This document shows positions 1-9,064 of a stretch of DNA of 64,000 nucleotides, piece after piece. How positions within the stretch are numbered: position 1 is the stretch's first letter; each line of letters starts with the position of its first letter. The stretch lies in assembly GCA_045563135.1 (NCBI GenBank), contig JBJKUL010000001.1, positions 434,001 to 498,000 on the forward strand, read 5' to 3'. The translations under genes were made by a program, and so were the position numbers. The DNA comes from Actinomarina sp002308095. Lineage in GTDB: Bacteria; Actinomycetota; Acidimicrobiia; Actinomarinales; Actinomarinaceae. Under the pieces are notes generated by a model that saw nothing but the letters and a program-made list of their open reading frames with translations, did no database searches and was not told where the DNA came from.

Positions 1-2103
1 ACAGCACATCCAACAGAAAGTGCGCGACAGTCGACACTGAATAAAATTTATAGAATTGGTGAGCTTGTTTCTGAAAATAAACCTAACTCAATAAATGAAA
101 TTAATAAAATTATTACCGAGCTCTGGTACACAAGAGAGGTTAGATCAATTAAGCCAGATCCATTAGATGAAGTTAAGTCACTTCTCTATTACTTAGACAT
201 CATATATACAAACGTGTTCGATGAATTAAAAGAGGATAAAGCTATAAACCCACATAGAAGTACAAACATTTTAAGCTTAGGTTCATGGGTAGGTGGTGAC
301 AGAGATGGAAATCCATTCGTAACAAAGGAAATCACAGAAAAATCGTTGAAAATTTACTCTAAGCAAATAATTAATATTTATATGCAAAAGATTAAAATGT
401 ATTCCGAAGAATTTAGCTTTTCAACTAGTTATATAAAATCTCCAAAAAAATTAGAGGTAAAAATTCAGGAATACGCCAAACTTTTGCCCAAAGAATATAA
501 CCATTACTCAAAAGTAAATTTTGATGAACCTTTTAGAATTTTTCTATCTTTAGTTTTTCATAGATTAGAAAATTTTCAGGAAAAGAAATCTGGATATCAA
601 ACTTTTAATGATTTTTATAGTGACATGAAACTTGTTGATGAGTCATTAAGTATCTCAATTGGGATAAATAAAGAAAACAATAGCTTTAGTAATTTTATTG
701 AGTATATTGAAGTTTTTGAATTTCATGGAGTTAGATTGGATATTCGTGAAAACTCAAAAGTAATCAACAATCCAAATCAATATAAAAAGCAATATGCTGA
801 ATTCATAAAAGTTCTTGATTCAATTACCCATTGGAAAAATATTTATGGTGATAATGTCATACACTCAATAATAGTTTCGATGACTAAAGCTGATTCTGAT
901 ATATTAAACTTATACAATTTATGTAGAAAACACATCAAGTCACCCAAACACATACCCATGATTGTTCCACTCTTGGAGGAAATAGAAGATTTAAAAAACT
1001 CATCTTTATTTTTAGATAACCTTCTATCTAACAGAATTTATAAAAATCATGTTGTCAAACATAAGAACTCGACGCAAGAAATTATGTTAGGTTATTCGGA
1101 CTCCAACAAAGATGGAGGCATAATATCTTCACAGTGGAATGTTTACAAATCTCAAATTTCATTATTTAAAAAAGGTAAGCAGCATCAATGCAATATAGTT
1201 TTCTTTCATGGAAGGGGAGGAACTATTAGTAGGGGTGGTGGTCCAACATACAATTCTATACTTTCTCAACCCGAGGGAACAGTATCTAATCAGATAAGAT
1301 ATACCGAGCAGGGTGAAGTAATTTCGGATAAATACTCAACTGCTAACCTTGCAAAAGAAAACTTAAAGCTTGGTTTGTCTGCTTTCCTGACAGCTAGTTC
1401 TACAACTTTAAAGAGCAATAAAAAAGAATTTATGCTCATTGAGGAATTATCACTTATCTCTTTAAGCAAATATCAAGAATTGATCTCAGATGATAATCTC
1501 ATGACCTATTTTGAAAAAGTGACACCTGTTAAATTGCTCTCTACCTTAAATATAGGGTCTAGACCCTCTAAGAGGACCTCTGAGAGCACAATTGAAAGCT
1601 ATAGAGCAATTCCCTGGGTATTTGGCTGGGCTCAAACACGACATACTATTACAGGCTGGTATGGAGCTGGAACAGCTTTGCTTCACAGTATTGAAAAAAA
1701 TGGATTAAGAGATGTACAAAGTGTATATAAAAGTTCTTCATTTTTGCAAAATCTAATTAGCAACATTGAAATGACTGTTGTTAAATCAGATTTAATAATT
1801 TCAAAAATGTATGTAGAACAACTTTTAGATGAAGAGTATAAATATTTATTTAATGAAATAACTGCAGAATCTAGAAGAGTTAAAAAAGCAATAAAACTTT
1901 TAACAAACAATAGTGAATTACTTGAAGATAACCCTATTTTAAAAAATACATTGAAAGTCAGGAATGCCTATTTAGACCCTCTTTCACTTTTACAAATCTT
2001 ATTAATGAAAAAGCTTTCGAATAAAGATATTACTTCTGAGGAAAAAACTGCACTTCTTTTGAGTATAAACGGATTAGCCGCTGGACTTAGAAATACTGGC
2101 TGA
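1..2103 (+). CDS. ppc: Phosphoenolpyruvate carboxylase (5' end outside window)
   Basis: Carboxylates phosphoenolpyruvate with bicarbonate to oxaloacetate, the anaplerotic feed of the TCA cycle, in the cytoplasm. The frame is open from base 1 and begins in the TAHPTE motif, which carries the catalytic histidine, so only the N-terminal part is missing. Further signatures are GGDRDGNP (about 292-315), VRLDIRE near 735, YSDSNKDGG near 1095, FHGRGG at 1204 and RAIPWVFGWAQ near 1603. The C-terminus AAGLRNTG is the conserved family end. The glycine-rich loop reads FHGRGGTISRGGGP where families usually have G at the S position. The stop overlaps the convergent peptidase gene by 30 bp. Confidence 0.97.
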   Translation, partial: TAHPTESARQSTLNKIYRIGELVSENKPNSINEINKIITELWYTREVRSIKPDPLDEVKSLLYYLDIIYTNVFDELKEDKAINPHRSTNILSLGSWVGGDRDGNPFVTKEITEKSLKIYSKQIINIYMQKIKMYSEEFSFSTSYIKSPKKLEVKIQEYAKLLPKEYNHYSKVNFDEPFRIFLSLVFHRLENFQEKKSGYQTFNDFYSDMKLVDESLSISIGINKENNSFSNFIEYIEVFEFHGVRLDIRENSKVINNPNQYKKQYAEFIKVLDSITHWKNIYGDNVIHSIIVSMTKADSDILNLYNLCRKHIKSPKHIPMIVPLLEEIEDLKNSSLFLDNLLSNRIYKNHVVKHKNSTQEIMLGYSDSNKDGGIISSQWNVYKSQISLFKKGKQHQCNIVFFHGRGGTISRGGGPTYNSILSQPEGTVSNQIRYTEQGEVISDKYSTANLAKENLKLGLSAFLTASSTTLKSNKKEFMLIEELSLISLSKYQELISDDNLMTYFEKVTPVKLLSTLNIGSRPSKRTSESTIESYRAIPWVFGWAQTRHTITGWYGAGTALLHSIEKNGLRDVQSVYKSSSFLQNLISNIEMTVVKSDLIISKMYVEQLLDEEYKYLFNEITAESRRVKKAIKLLTNNSELLEDNPILKNTLKVRNAYLDPLSLLQILLMKKLSNKDITSEEKTALLLSINGLAAGLRNTG

Positions 2104-3222
2104 TAGGTCCCTAAGCTCAAAATGCATTTCATCCGGAGATGTCCAAGTACCTCCCCATGCAAAACCCCAAGAATTAAATATTTCCACAACCCTAGGTACA
2201 TATCCTGATTTTGTATTGATGTCTATTGCAATACCCCAAGCATGACGCGATATTGAACCACCAGCATCAAATCTAGAGATCCTTCTTGGTGCGTAACAGC
2301 CTCCGGAAGTTGTAAATTCTTCTTTTGAAAGAGTATCTGCAAGACCTTCTTCCTCTATCTGAGTAAGTGCACCTCTAAGGGGTTCCCACATTAATCGGTG
2401 GCATGTTGCTCTTCCAATAATTGGCATCTCTATTCTCTGAATGTTAGCAACTCTCCATTTAGGATCAGTTACAATCCAAGTTCCGTCTCTTTCCTTTACT
2501 TGAAAATCTCCAAACATCTCTTTTACTAAAGCATTTGGTAATACCCAATTTTTATTTGGTTTTGAATTTTGATCCGAAACTTTAATCTTTTTGTATTTAA
2601 TATTGCGATATATTTCTATTAAATGGTTTTCAGTAATTTTGTTATCCCAGATGATTGCTTGAATATTTCTATAAATACCAAGCTTAAAACCTGTATCTTT
2701 GTTGACTACAGCTTCAAACCATCCTAATTTTGAGTCTGGAACTATATCTCCAACTATAATCTCCATTGGCTCTCCATTAATTCCTACCAAATGCATGATA
2801 TCTCCAATTTGTATGGAATAGAGATTTGCAGTAAGTTCAGAAATAATAATTAAATCCGAGTTAATTTTTCTCGATATCTCTTTTGGATATATATAGTCAA
2901 CAAAATCTTTCTCGACTGTTTTAACTGAAATATTATATAAGTAATCTTTATTTGAGGTTAATTTATCATTTCCAGATTCGTCAGTAACTTTTTCTAACCC
3001 AACATTAGCTCTCCCTATAAAACTTAAATTAGAATTAAGATTTTTTACGCTTTGGGTAATTTCATTAGTAACACTGTAGAACAAGCTACCTGACTGTGAG
3101 ATCGTAATTGTTTGGTAGTTATCTATTCTGTTAGATTTCGGAATTTGAGTCTCTTCATCAGCTAAAGCAAAAGATTGAATGCTAATTGTAAAAAAAATTA
3201 AGCTAAAAATGAATTTTTTCAT
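2074..3222 (-). CDS. Secreted M15-type D-Ala-D-Ala carboxypeptidase-like protein
   Basis: 382 aa with an N-terminal signal peptide (MKK followed by a hydrophobic stretch ending near ALA, residue 21). The middle region matches nothing I recognise. The last 80 residues look like peptidase M15_4 (VanY/DacY-like): SRHAWGIAID supplies the first zinc His and Asp, and MHFE near the end supplies the distal His, with the typical GFAWGG between them. The likely role is trimming peptidoglycan peptides outside the membrane. The 3' end overlaps convergent ppc. The start is ATG. An upstream TGTAAAAT-like -10 sits very close to it, so the message may be nearly leaderless. Fold class is fairly sure, substrate is inference. 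Confidence 0.85.
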   Translation of the reverse strand: MKKFIFSLIFFTISIQSFALADEETQIPKSNRIDNYQTITISQSGSLFYSVTNEITQSVKNLNSNLSFIGRANVGLEKVTDESGNDKLTSNKDYLYNISVKTVEKDFVDYIYPKEISRKINSDLIIISELTANLYSIQIGDIMHLVGINGEPMEIIVGDIVPDSKLGWFEAVVNKDTGFKLGIYRNIQAIIWDNKITENHLIEIYRNIKYKKIKVSDQNSKPNKNWVLPNALVKEMFGDFQVKERDGTWIVTDPKWRVANIQRIEMPIIGRATCHRLMWEPLRGALTQIEEEGLADTLSKEEFTTSGGCYAPRRISRFDAGGSISRHAWGIAIDINTKSGYVPRVVEIFNSWGFAWGGTWTSPDEMHFELRDLSASISKSSG

Positions 3223-3262
3223 AGGGTAATTTTACAGCATGTAAAAATAACATGTAATAAAT

Positions 3263-3295
3263 AAACCTCGGGGAAACCTTAGAAAAACCTTAGAA
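3263..3295. repeat. Three tandem 11-bp repeats in a divergent promoter region
   Basis: AAACCTCGGGG, AAACCTTAGAA and AAACCTTAGAA follow each other without gaps (3263, 3274, 3285). The 11-bp period is close to one helical turn, which fits a cooperative protein-binding site. They lie in the 147-bp spacer between the M15 peptidase (minus) and the MMPL exporter (plus). Function is inference. Confidence 0.45.
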
Positions 3296-3369
3296 AGAAT
3301 TTCATAAAGTTATGGATTAAACAAGGGATTTATTATTATTAAAAAAGTTTAATAAATGGAGATAATTCA

Positions 3370-5964
3370 ATGAAAGCACTGACAAATTTTTTTAGTTCAG
3401 CAGCAACTAAGCGTCCAGTAATCACAATTTTAGTAGTCCTTCTTTTAACTGGTTTTTTTGGTTATATGGCAACACAAGCTGAAGAACTAAGTTCAAGTTT
3501 TGGTGGTGAGTTGGATACCCCTGAAATCCAAGCACAGTCAAAATTAGGCGATTACTTTGCATCCTCCGGTGGGCAAAGTGTTTTTCAAGTGATATTGTCA
3601 GGCGAAGATGTCTTGACTGTGGATGGGTATAAAGCTTGGCTAGAAGTTCAACAAGTAGTCGCTGATAGTGAAATATCTAAATATCTCATCAGTCAACCTG
3701 GACAAGGCCCACTTCAAGGATTTTTTGGTCCCATAGACTTCGCTAGAGCATTTAACCCAATGTTTAATATTGATCAAATGAATGATGAGCAGTTTAAACA
3801 AGCATATAAGGCTGCCTCTGCTCAGATGCCCCCAGAATTTCAAGCTTTCGCCTCTGCATTGTTGTCAGAAAACTATGATTCAGAAGCTACCACTTCAACT
3901 GCTGGATTGGCAATAATTACAATTGATAGTGCGAAAATTGCTGAGGAGTTTGGTGGAAGCGACGCTGCTTTCATAGAGCAACCACGTATGGAAGTTGCAT
4001 TAAGTGATGAACTTACCTCAGTTTCCAGCAAATTTGAAACAATAAATGTTAGTGGTTTCTCATTTGGTTTACTTCTTGGAGGCGATCAAGATGATTTTAT
4101 TAGTGAAATAGGAGTTCTTTTTGGAAAAGCTTTTCTTATTATTTTAGGCGTTCTTGCATATATATTTTTTATTAGACCAAGAAAAGGTTACGGCTTTTTC
4201 AAATCATCAAGACGAACTCTCAGCGATCTACTTTTGAGTCTTGGAACAATTTTGCTTTCTATCGGATGGATGCAAGGAGTAGGGGCACTGTTGGGACCTG
4301 GTTTCTTGGATATAATAGGTCCACCAAATCAAATTTCACAAATTGGACCAATCCTATTAATTGGTCTGGGTGTTGATTATGCAATCCACTTTACGGGTAG
4401 ATACAGAGAAGAATTAGGTAATGGTCAATCAATTAATGACTCAACCAAGAATACATTAAGCTCAGTAGGAATTGCCTTATCCTTAGCGACATTAGCTACA
4501 ATTGTTGGCTTTCTCTCAAATGTAGTTTCCCCATTACCTGAATTTAAAGATTTTGGAATCACTGTTTCTTTCGGTATATTGTTTGCATTACTTCTTGTGA
4601 TGACTTTTGTACCCGCCATACGATCATTACTTGATAAACGAGCTGAAACTAAAAACTCTATCAGTAGGGATGCTTTTTCATCATCCGGTGAAAGTGTACT
4701 AAATAAAATAGCTGGAGCTAGTTCAATTATTCCTAGGAAATTGAAACTTATCAGCATCGCATTATTAATTGGAGTGTCTAGTTATGGCTACGTTAGCTTC
4801 ACAAACTTAGATACAGTATTTAATTTTACCGATTTCCTTCCAGAAGATGATCCAGTTGTTGCAACACTTGCAGTTTTGACAGATGAATTTGGAGGAGGAT
4901 TTGGAGAGACTACATCTGTTTTGTTGGAAGGGGATAATTTAGCTACACCTGAAATTCATAATGCAATAATTGATGCTATAGGAGATTTAGCTGGTGCAGA
5001 TAATATTGTTACCTTTGGTGAAAATGTAGCAAATGAATCTGTAGTAGCTTCACTTGGTGCCATGCTGGCCCCACAAGATGCCATTCCAGGAGCACCACCA
5101 CAAGCTCCAGATATGGAGTTGGTTTCAGGATTAATGTCATATGGTGTGGAGATCATGTCTGGCGAAGGGCTAGATGCACTAAAAGTATCCTCTAGCGGTG
5201 ATGTTGACGGACTATATAAATTTCTTCTTGCCAAGGACCCTATTACATTTTTTGGATCTTTATATTTAGATGATCAAGAAGTTTTTACCGCTCAACAAAT
5301 TAAAATAACTACTTCTGCTGGTTCAGAAGGTTCGAGGCAACTAACTGATGATATATATGCAGCTTTTCAGCCAGTCATTGAATTAGGAGTCAATGTTGCT
5401 GCTACAAACGACAGCATAGTCACAAATAGTGTTAGTGATTTGATTTCTGCTTCACAGTTTCAATCATTAGTCTTTGCGATATTTTCATCAATGCTCTTTC
5501 TGATTATTTATTATTGGATTGATTTAAGAAGACCATTTCTTGGTGTAGTTACAATTTTTCCAGTAATTGCAATAGTTATGGGTACCTATTTAGGAATGAA
5601 TTTATTAGAAATTCCTTTAAACCCAGTAACCGCTACATTAACGGGTATTGCAATTGGAATAGGTGTTCCATTTGTTATCCACGTCACAAACAGATTTAGA
5701 GAGGCATTGAACAAAGATTCGAATCCTGTTTCAGCAATAACAACAACATTGAAGACAACAGGTGGGTCTTTATTTGGATCAGCTTTTACCACTATGGCTG
5801 GGTTTGGAATTTTAACAACTTCAACATTGAAACCGTTTCAACAAATGGGCCAAGTTGTTTTAGTATCAATTGGCTTTGCCTTGGTAGCTTCAATTTTAAT
5901 TCTTCCTACATTACTTGTATTGTGGGCAAATTATCATAATAAAAAAACTGCTAAATCTTTGTAA
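3370..5964 (+). CDS. MMPL/RND-superfamily exporter
   Basis: 864 aa integral membrane protein with the RND two-fold plan: a TM helix near residue 20, a large extracytoplasmic loop, five TM helices (about 250-415), a second loop, then TM helices from about 695 to the end. The first half carries GLGVDYAIHFTGRYREEL, the TM4 proton-relay Asp motif. The matching second-half motif reads GIGVPFVIHVTNRFREAL, with Pro in place of the Asp. MMPL proteins move lipids, hopanoids or drugs across the inner membrane using the proton gradient. Substrate is unknown. The ATG is preceded by GGAG. It stands as its own unit after a 147-bp divergent spacer. Confidence 0.9.
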   Translation: MKALTNFFSSAATKRPVITILVVLLLTGFFGYMATQAEELSSSFGGELDTPEIQAQSKLGDYFASSGGQSVFQVILSGEDVLTVDGYKAWLEVQQVVADSEISKYLISQPGQGPLQGFFGPIDFARAFNPMFNIDQMNDEQFKQAYKAASAQMPPEFQAFASALLSENYDSEATTSTAGLAIITIDSAKIAEEFGGSDAAFIEQPRMEVALSDELTSVSSKFETINVSGFSFGLLLGGDQDDFISEIGVLFGKAFLIILGVLAYIFFIRPRKGYGFFKSSRRTLSDLLLSLGTILLSIGWMQGVGALLGPGFLDIIGPPNQISQIGPILLIGLGVDYAIHFTGRYREELGNGQSINDSTKNTLSSVGIALSLATLATIVGFLSNVVSPLPEFKDFGITVSFGILFALLLVMTFVPAIRSLLDKRAETKNSISRDAFSSSGESVLNKIAGASSIIPRKLKLISIALLIGVSSYGYVSFTNLDTVFNFTDFLPEDDPVVATLAVLTDEFGGGFGETTSVLLEGDNLATPEIHNAIIDAIGDLAGADNIVTFGENVANESVVASLGAMLAPQDAIPGAPPQAPDMELVSGLMSYGVEIMSGEGLDALKVSSSGDVDGLYKFLLAKDPITFFGSLYLDDQEVFTAQQIKITTSAGSEGSRQLTDDIYAAFQPVIELGVNVAATNDSIVTNSVSDLISASQFQSLVFAIFSSMLFLIIYYWIDLRRPFLGVVTIFPVIAIVMGTYLGMNLLEIPLNPVTATLTGIAIGIGVPFVIHVTNRFREALNKDSNPVSAITTTLKTTGGSLFGSAFTTMAGFGILTTSTLKPFQQMGQVVLVSIGFALVASILILPTLLVLWANYHNKKTAKSL

Positions 5965-5986
5965 ATTAGTTATTACTATTAATTGA

Positions 5987-6751
5987 GTGAAGGTTGTTGA
6001 ATTAATAAAAATTGTCAATCAAATTTGTCCTTTCGAGGATGCATTTGAAGATGATAAAGTAAGTTTACTTATTGGTGCCGGTACGAATACAGTTTCAGGC
6101 GTTGTTGTTAGTCACGATCTAGATGAGGCAACACTTAAGTATTGTATAAAAAATAAAATAAATACTGTAATTTCATATCATCCAGCTACATATAGACAGT
6201 TTGAAAATCTCAATGAAGATTTGATGCTGTCAAAGATATCACTTAATTATTATAAAGAAAATATAAATGTAATTTCTATTCATACTGCTCAAGATGTATC
6301 AAATGATGGTAATGCAGACACATTAGCTAAGTTATTTGATTTAAAAAATATAAAAATTTTCGGCATCACATCAGAAGAAAAAGGTGTTGGAAGGATTGGA
6401 GATATTAATAAAGTAGATTCAGACTCATTACGAATTACTATAGAGAATAAATTATCTACTAAAGTTGTCAGAACTAACCAGTATTTTAACAATCAGAAAA
6501 ATATTCAATCAATAGCTTTTGTTCCAGGTTCCGGAACACAATTCTTAGAAGAGATATTAGGAAAAGTTGATGTATTCATAACAGGAGACGTCTCACACCA
6601 TCATTTTTTATTAGCTGATGAATATCAAATGGGTGTTGTTCAAGTTAATCACATATCTACAGAAATACCTGGAATGAAGAATTTTACTGATAAAATTAGT
6701 GAATCCCTAAATACGCAAATAACATATTTACATAATGAGTATTATGAATGA
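5987..6751 (+). CDS. NIF3 / DUF34 family metal-binding protein
   Basis: 254 aa, GTG start 22 bp after the MMPL stop. Family metal ligands are visible: SYHP near residue 65, IHTAQD near 98, and SHHHFLLA with HISTE near 205-225, which in the YbgI/NIF3 fold bind a di-metal centre. It is often annotated GTP cyclohydrolase I type 2 or Nif3-like dinuclear metal center protein; a real substrate is not established. It is followed by a zinc-ribbon protein and an RNase H, the order seen in mycobacteria, so it is probably the first gene of that operon. Confidence 0.92.
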   Translation: MKVVELIKIVNQICPFEDAFEDDKVSLLIGAGTNTVSGVVVSHDLDEATLKYCIKNKINTVISYHPATYRQFENLNEDLMLSKISLNYYKENINVISIHTAQDVSNDGNADTLAKLFDLKNIKIFGITSEEKGVGRIGDINKVDSDSLRITIENKLSTKVVRTNQYFNNQKNIQSIAFVPGSGTQFLEEILGKVDVFITGDVSHHHFLLADEYQMGVVQVNHISTEIPGMKNFTDKISESLNTQITYLHNEYYE

Positions 6752-7454
6752 ACCCTTTTTATTAAGCAACTTAATTGATCTTCAAGAAATAGATAATCAA
6801 ATTTTTAAACTTGAAAAAGATAAAAAAGGTAGTGAAAGTGTAATTCGTTTAATGCATCTTGAATCGGAGTTCAACGAAATTACAAAAAAAATTCAAATCC
6901 AAAAAAATGAAATTCAGGATTATTATAAAGAAAGTGATAATATTGCTACCTCTAAAAAATCTATATCACAAAAAATAATCAGCATTAAAGCAAAACTTGA
7001 AGACCAAAGCTTAGACTCAAATGATTTGATAAATTACACAAAACAGAAGGAATCAAATGAGTTGCAGCTGTCTCAATTGGAGACAAAGTTAAACATCCTT
7101 AATAGGAATAATTTAGATGAACTAAATGAAATAAACCTTCTTACTGATTCTCTAGACGAAATTAAAGTTGATTTAATAGAGGTCTCTAAGTTAGTGAAGA
7201 GTGAGTGGAAGAATATAGATCAAAAATTAGCAGTATACGAAACTGAAAAAAAATCTATGCTTTCTAATTTCCCTCAGAAAGCTCAAGAACTCTATGACGA
7301 ACTTAAATCACGCGGAGTTGATGTAATCGCTGCTTATAGATTAGATAACAATCAGTGTGGATGCTGTGGTGTAGATCTCACAACTAGTGAGCTAGATTTA
7401 ATATTTAGTACTGAATTTCAACAATGTCCTTATTGTGGTGGAATCTTAGTTTGA
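6735..7454 (+). CDS. Coiled-coil C4 zinc-ribbon protein
   Basis: 239 aa. About 170 residues of charged, heptad-like sequence (long coiled coil) are followed by a C-terminal zinc ribbon with CGCCG near 212 and CPYCGG near 233. This is the architecture of the actinobacterial C4-type zinc-ribbon family (DUF164) that sits between nif3 and an RNase H gene in mycobacteria. It may bind nucleic acid or act as a scaffold; biochemical role unknown. ATG 6735 overlaps nif3 by 17 bp, and the alternative ATG 6744 overlaps by 8. Neither has a clear Shine-Dalgarno, suggesting translational coupling. Confidence 0.9.
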   Translation: MSIMNEPFLLSNLIDLQEIDNQIFKLEKDKKGSESVIRLMHLESEFNEITKKIQIQKNEIQDYYKESDNIATSKKSISQKIISIKAKLEDQSLDSNDLINYTKQKESNELQLSQLETKLNILNRNNLDELNEINLLTDSLDEIKVDLIEVSKLVKSEWKNIDQKLAVYETEKKSMLSNFPQKAQELYDELKSRGVDVIAAYRLDNNQCGCCGVDLTTSELDLIFSTEFQQCPYCGGILV

Positions 7455-7843
7455 GTGTAGTTGTTTATTGTGATGGAGCTTCACGCTCTAATCCTGGTGA
7501 AGCTTCAATTGGGGTATCTATAACTGAATCACAATTAGAGATAGCCACTATTTCAAAAAAAATTGGTGTCGCAAGTAATAATGTTGCTGAATATCTAGCT
7601 TTAATCGAGGGCTTGAAATATTGTGTTAATAGTAAAGTTCAAACAGTATGTTTTTATTTAGATTCAAAGTTAGTTGTTGAGCAAATCATTGGCAACTTTA
7701 AAGTAAAATCTGAAAATTTAAAAGAACATTACAACGAAGCTATTAATTTAATTTCTGAGATAGACAATTTTACAATAGAGCATGTCTACAGGGAAGACAA
7801 TAAAAGAGCAGACCAACTAGCAAATCAAGCATTGGATGAATGA
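7451..7843 (+). CDS. RNase HI-like domain protein
   Basis: 130 aa from a TTG that overlaps the previous stop (TTGA), with GGTGG about 10 bp upstream. An upstream ATG at 7424 exists but adds residues coded inside the zinc ribbon. The RNase H catalytic set is present: DGASRSNPG (Asp), NNVAEY (Glu), LDSKLV (Asp) and RADQLANQA (Asp). It probably cleaves RNA in RNA-DNA hybrids. The length equals the RNase H half of mycobacterial RnhC; no phosphatase half is attached. A separate histidine phosphatase gene lies at 31525-32073, but no link is shown. Confidence 0.92.
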   Translation: MSVVVYCDGASRSNPGEASIGVSITESQLEIATISKKIGVASNNVAEYLALIEGLKYCVNSKVQTVCFYLDSKLVVEQIIGNFKVKSENLKEHYNEAINLISEIDNFTIEHVYREDNKRADQLANQALDE

Positions 7844-8304
7844 TGTTTTTTTGGTTTATCGGAACTGGTATTTTAATATTTAAATCAGTATTTAAAGATA
7901 ACAAAGCAGATTTAAGATATCTTGTAACGGGTCTTTTGTTCCTTGATGTGGCAGACGTAGTTTTATCAATTAGATATATAGATAAAGAGCCAAGGTATAT
8001 AACTCATTCACTGATATTTTCTGTTTTAGTAATGTTTGTAATTATGATTTTATCCAAGAGGGGAACTTCAAAAAGAAAAAACCTTCTACTTTTTTCAATA
8101 GGTCTTTATCTACATTTATTTTTAGATTTTATGTGGCTAGACCAGTCGACATTTCTTTTCCCTTTACCATTTGAATCTAATGAAATTAACGTGAAAACTT
8201 TATCTACTAATTTAATTCTCGAAATATTTGGTATTACTTATCTAATTTTTAAGCTAAAAAACTTTACTTCTATAAAAAAATTTCTCTCACATGGGATTAT
8301 TTAG
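7840..8304 (+). CDS. Small membrane protein, possible YdjM/DUF457-like hydrolase
   Basis: 154 aa with about four hydrophobic segments. ATG 7840 overlaps the RNase H stop (ATGA). His and Asp residues at membrane edges, THSLIF near 65 and LHLFLDF near 103, resemble the H...HxxLD pattern of membrane-bound YdjM/DUF457 putative metal-dependent hydrolases. That resemblance is weak and the function is not assigned. The 3' end overlaps the convergent TauE gene by 8 bp. It is the last gene of the nif3 operon. Confidence 0.6.
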   Translation: MMFFWFIGTGILIFKSVFKDNKADLRYLVTGLLFLDVADVVLSIRYIDKEPRYITHSLIFSVLVMFVIMILSKRGTSKRKNLLLFSIGLYLHLFLDFMWLDQSTFLFPLPFESNEINVKTLSTNLILEIFGITYLIFKLKNFTSIKKFLSHGII

Positions 8305-9064
8305 AAGTTTTAAATAACATATTTAAACTAACTAGTAATAAAAAAAGAGCGAAGGAAGTATTCAAAAGTTCCTGAGGTAAGTTAAAAGCTAAATTTCCCC
8401 CAATAACAGAACCTAATATACCGGATATTCCAACAATAGAACCCCTTTTGGCAAACTCTTTATCGTTTTTTAATTTTGTGTAGGCTGCAGTCAATGCTGT
8501 TGGTACTGTAGCAATTAGAGAGAACCCCTGGGCAACAAGATTTCCTAACCCACCAAAAAAGATTAGTAAAGGAATTCTTACAATACCCCCACCAATTCCT
8601 AAGAGTCCTGAAAGAATACCTGAGAAAATACCAATCAAAATATATAGAAATATATTTTCTTCAAATCTTGATGAAAACCCGTTTGAAAACATCATTCTGT
8701 ACGAAACAAGTAAAAGTAATAATGCAAATATCTTTTGTAAAGTCTTTGTATCTAGTGAAAAAGTGAGCTTACTTCCTAAGTACCCGCCAATAATTCCACC
8801 TAATATTAAATAAATAATATAAATTGAAAATGTTTGCCCATTTGAAATATATGTGATGCTGCTGGTTGTAGCTACAAAAACTACAGCCATAGAAGATATT
8901 CCAGTATTAACTTTGAAATCTTGATCGGTAAAGTATGTTAAGAGGGGAACGAATACTACGCCACCTCCTATACCCAATATTCCAGAAAGAAATCCTCCTA
9001 CAGACCCTATGAAAAATAAGGACAACAATTTACTTTTTAAGTTTTGGAAGCAATTCTTCACCAA
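8297..9064 (-). CDS. TauE/SafE family membrane permease
   Basis: 255 aa, about eight TM helices in two repeats. Each repeat has the family glycine motif (GFLSGILGIGGGVVF near 24 and GILSGLLGIGGGIVR near 150). The family exports or imports small anions such as sulfite, sulfoacetate or organosulfur compounds; substrate here unknown. The start is uncertain: TTG 9064 or GTG 9061, both inside the 3' end of the upstream oxidoreductase gene (35-bp overlap), implying co-translation with it. Confidence 0.9.
   Translation of the reverse strand: MVKNCFQNLKSKLLSLFFIGSVGGFLSGILGIGGGVVFVPLLTYFTDQDFKVNTGISSMAVVFVATTSSITYISNGQTFSIYIIYLILGGIIGGYLGSKLTFSLDTKTLQKIFALLLLLVSYRMMFSNGFSSRFEENIFLYILIGIFSGILSGLLGIGGGIVRIPLLIFFGGLGNLVAQGFSLIATVPTALTAAYTKLKNDKEFAKRGSIVGISGILGSVIGGNLAFNLPQELLNTSFALFLLLVSLNMLFKTSK

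Noticed and set aside
4425..5234. Minus-strand ORFs of 110 and 92 aa inside the MMPL gene
   Set aside because: Antisense frames of a clear membrane transporter gene.
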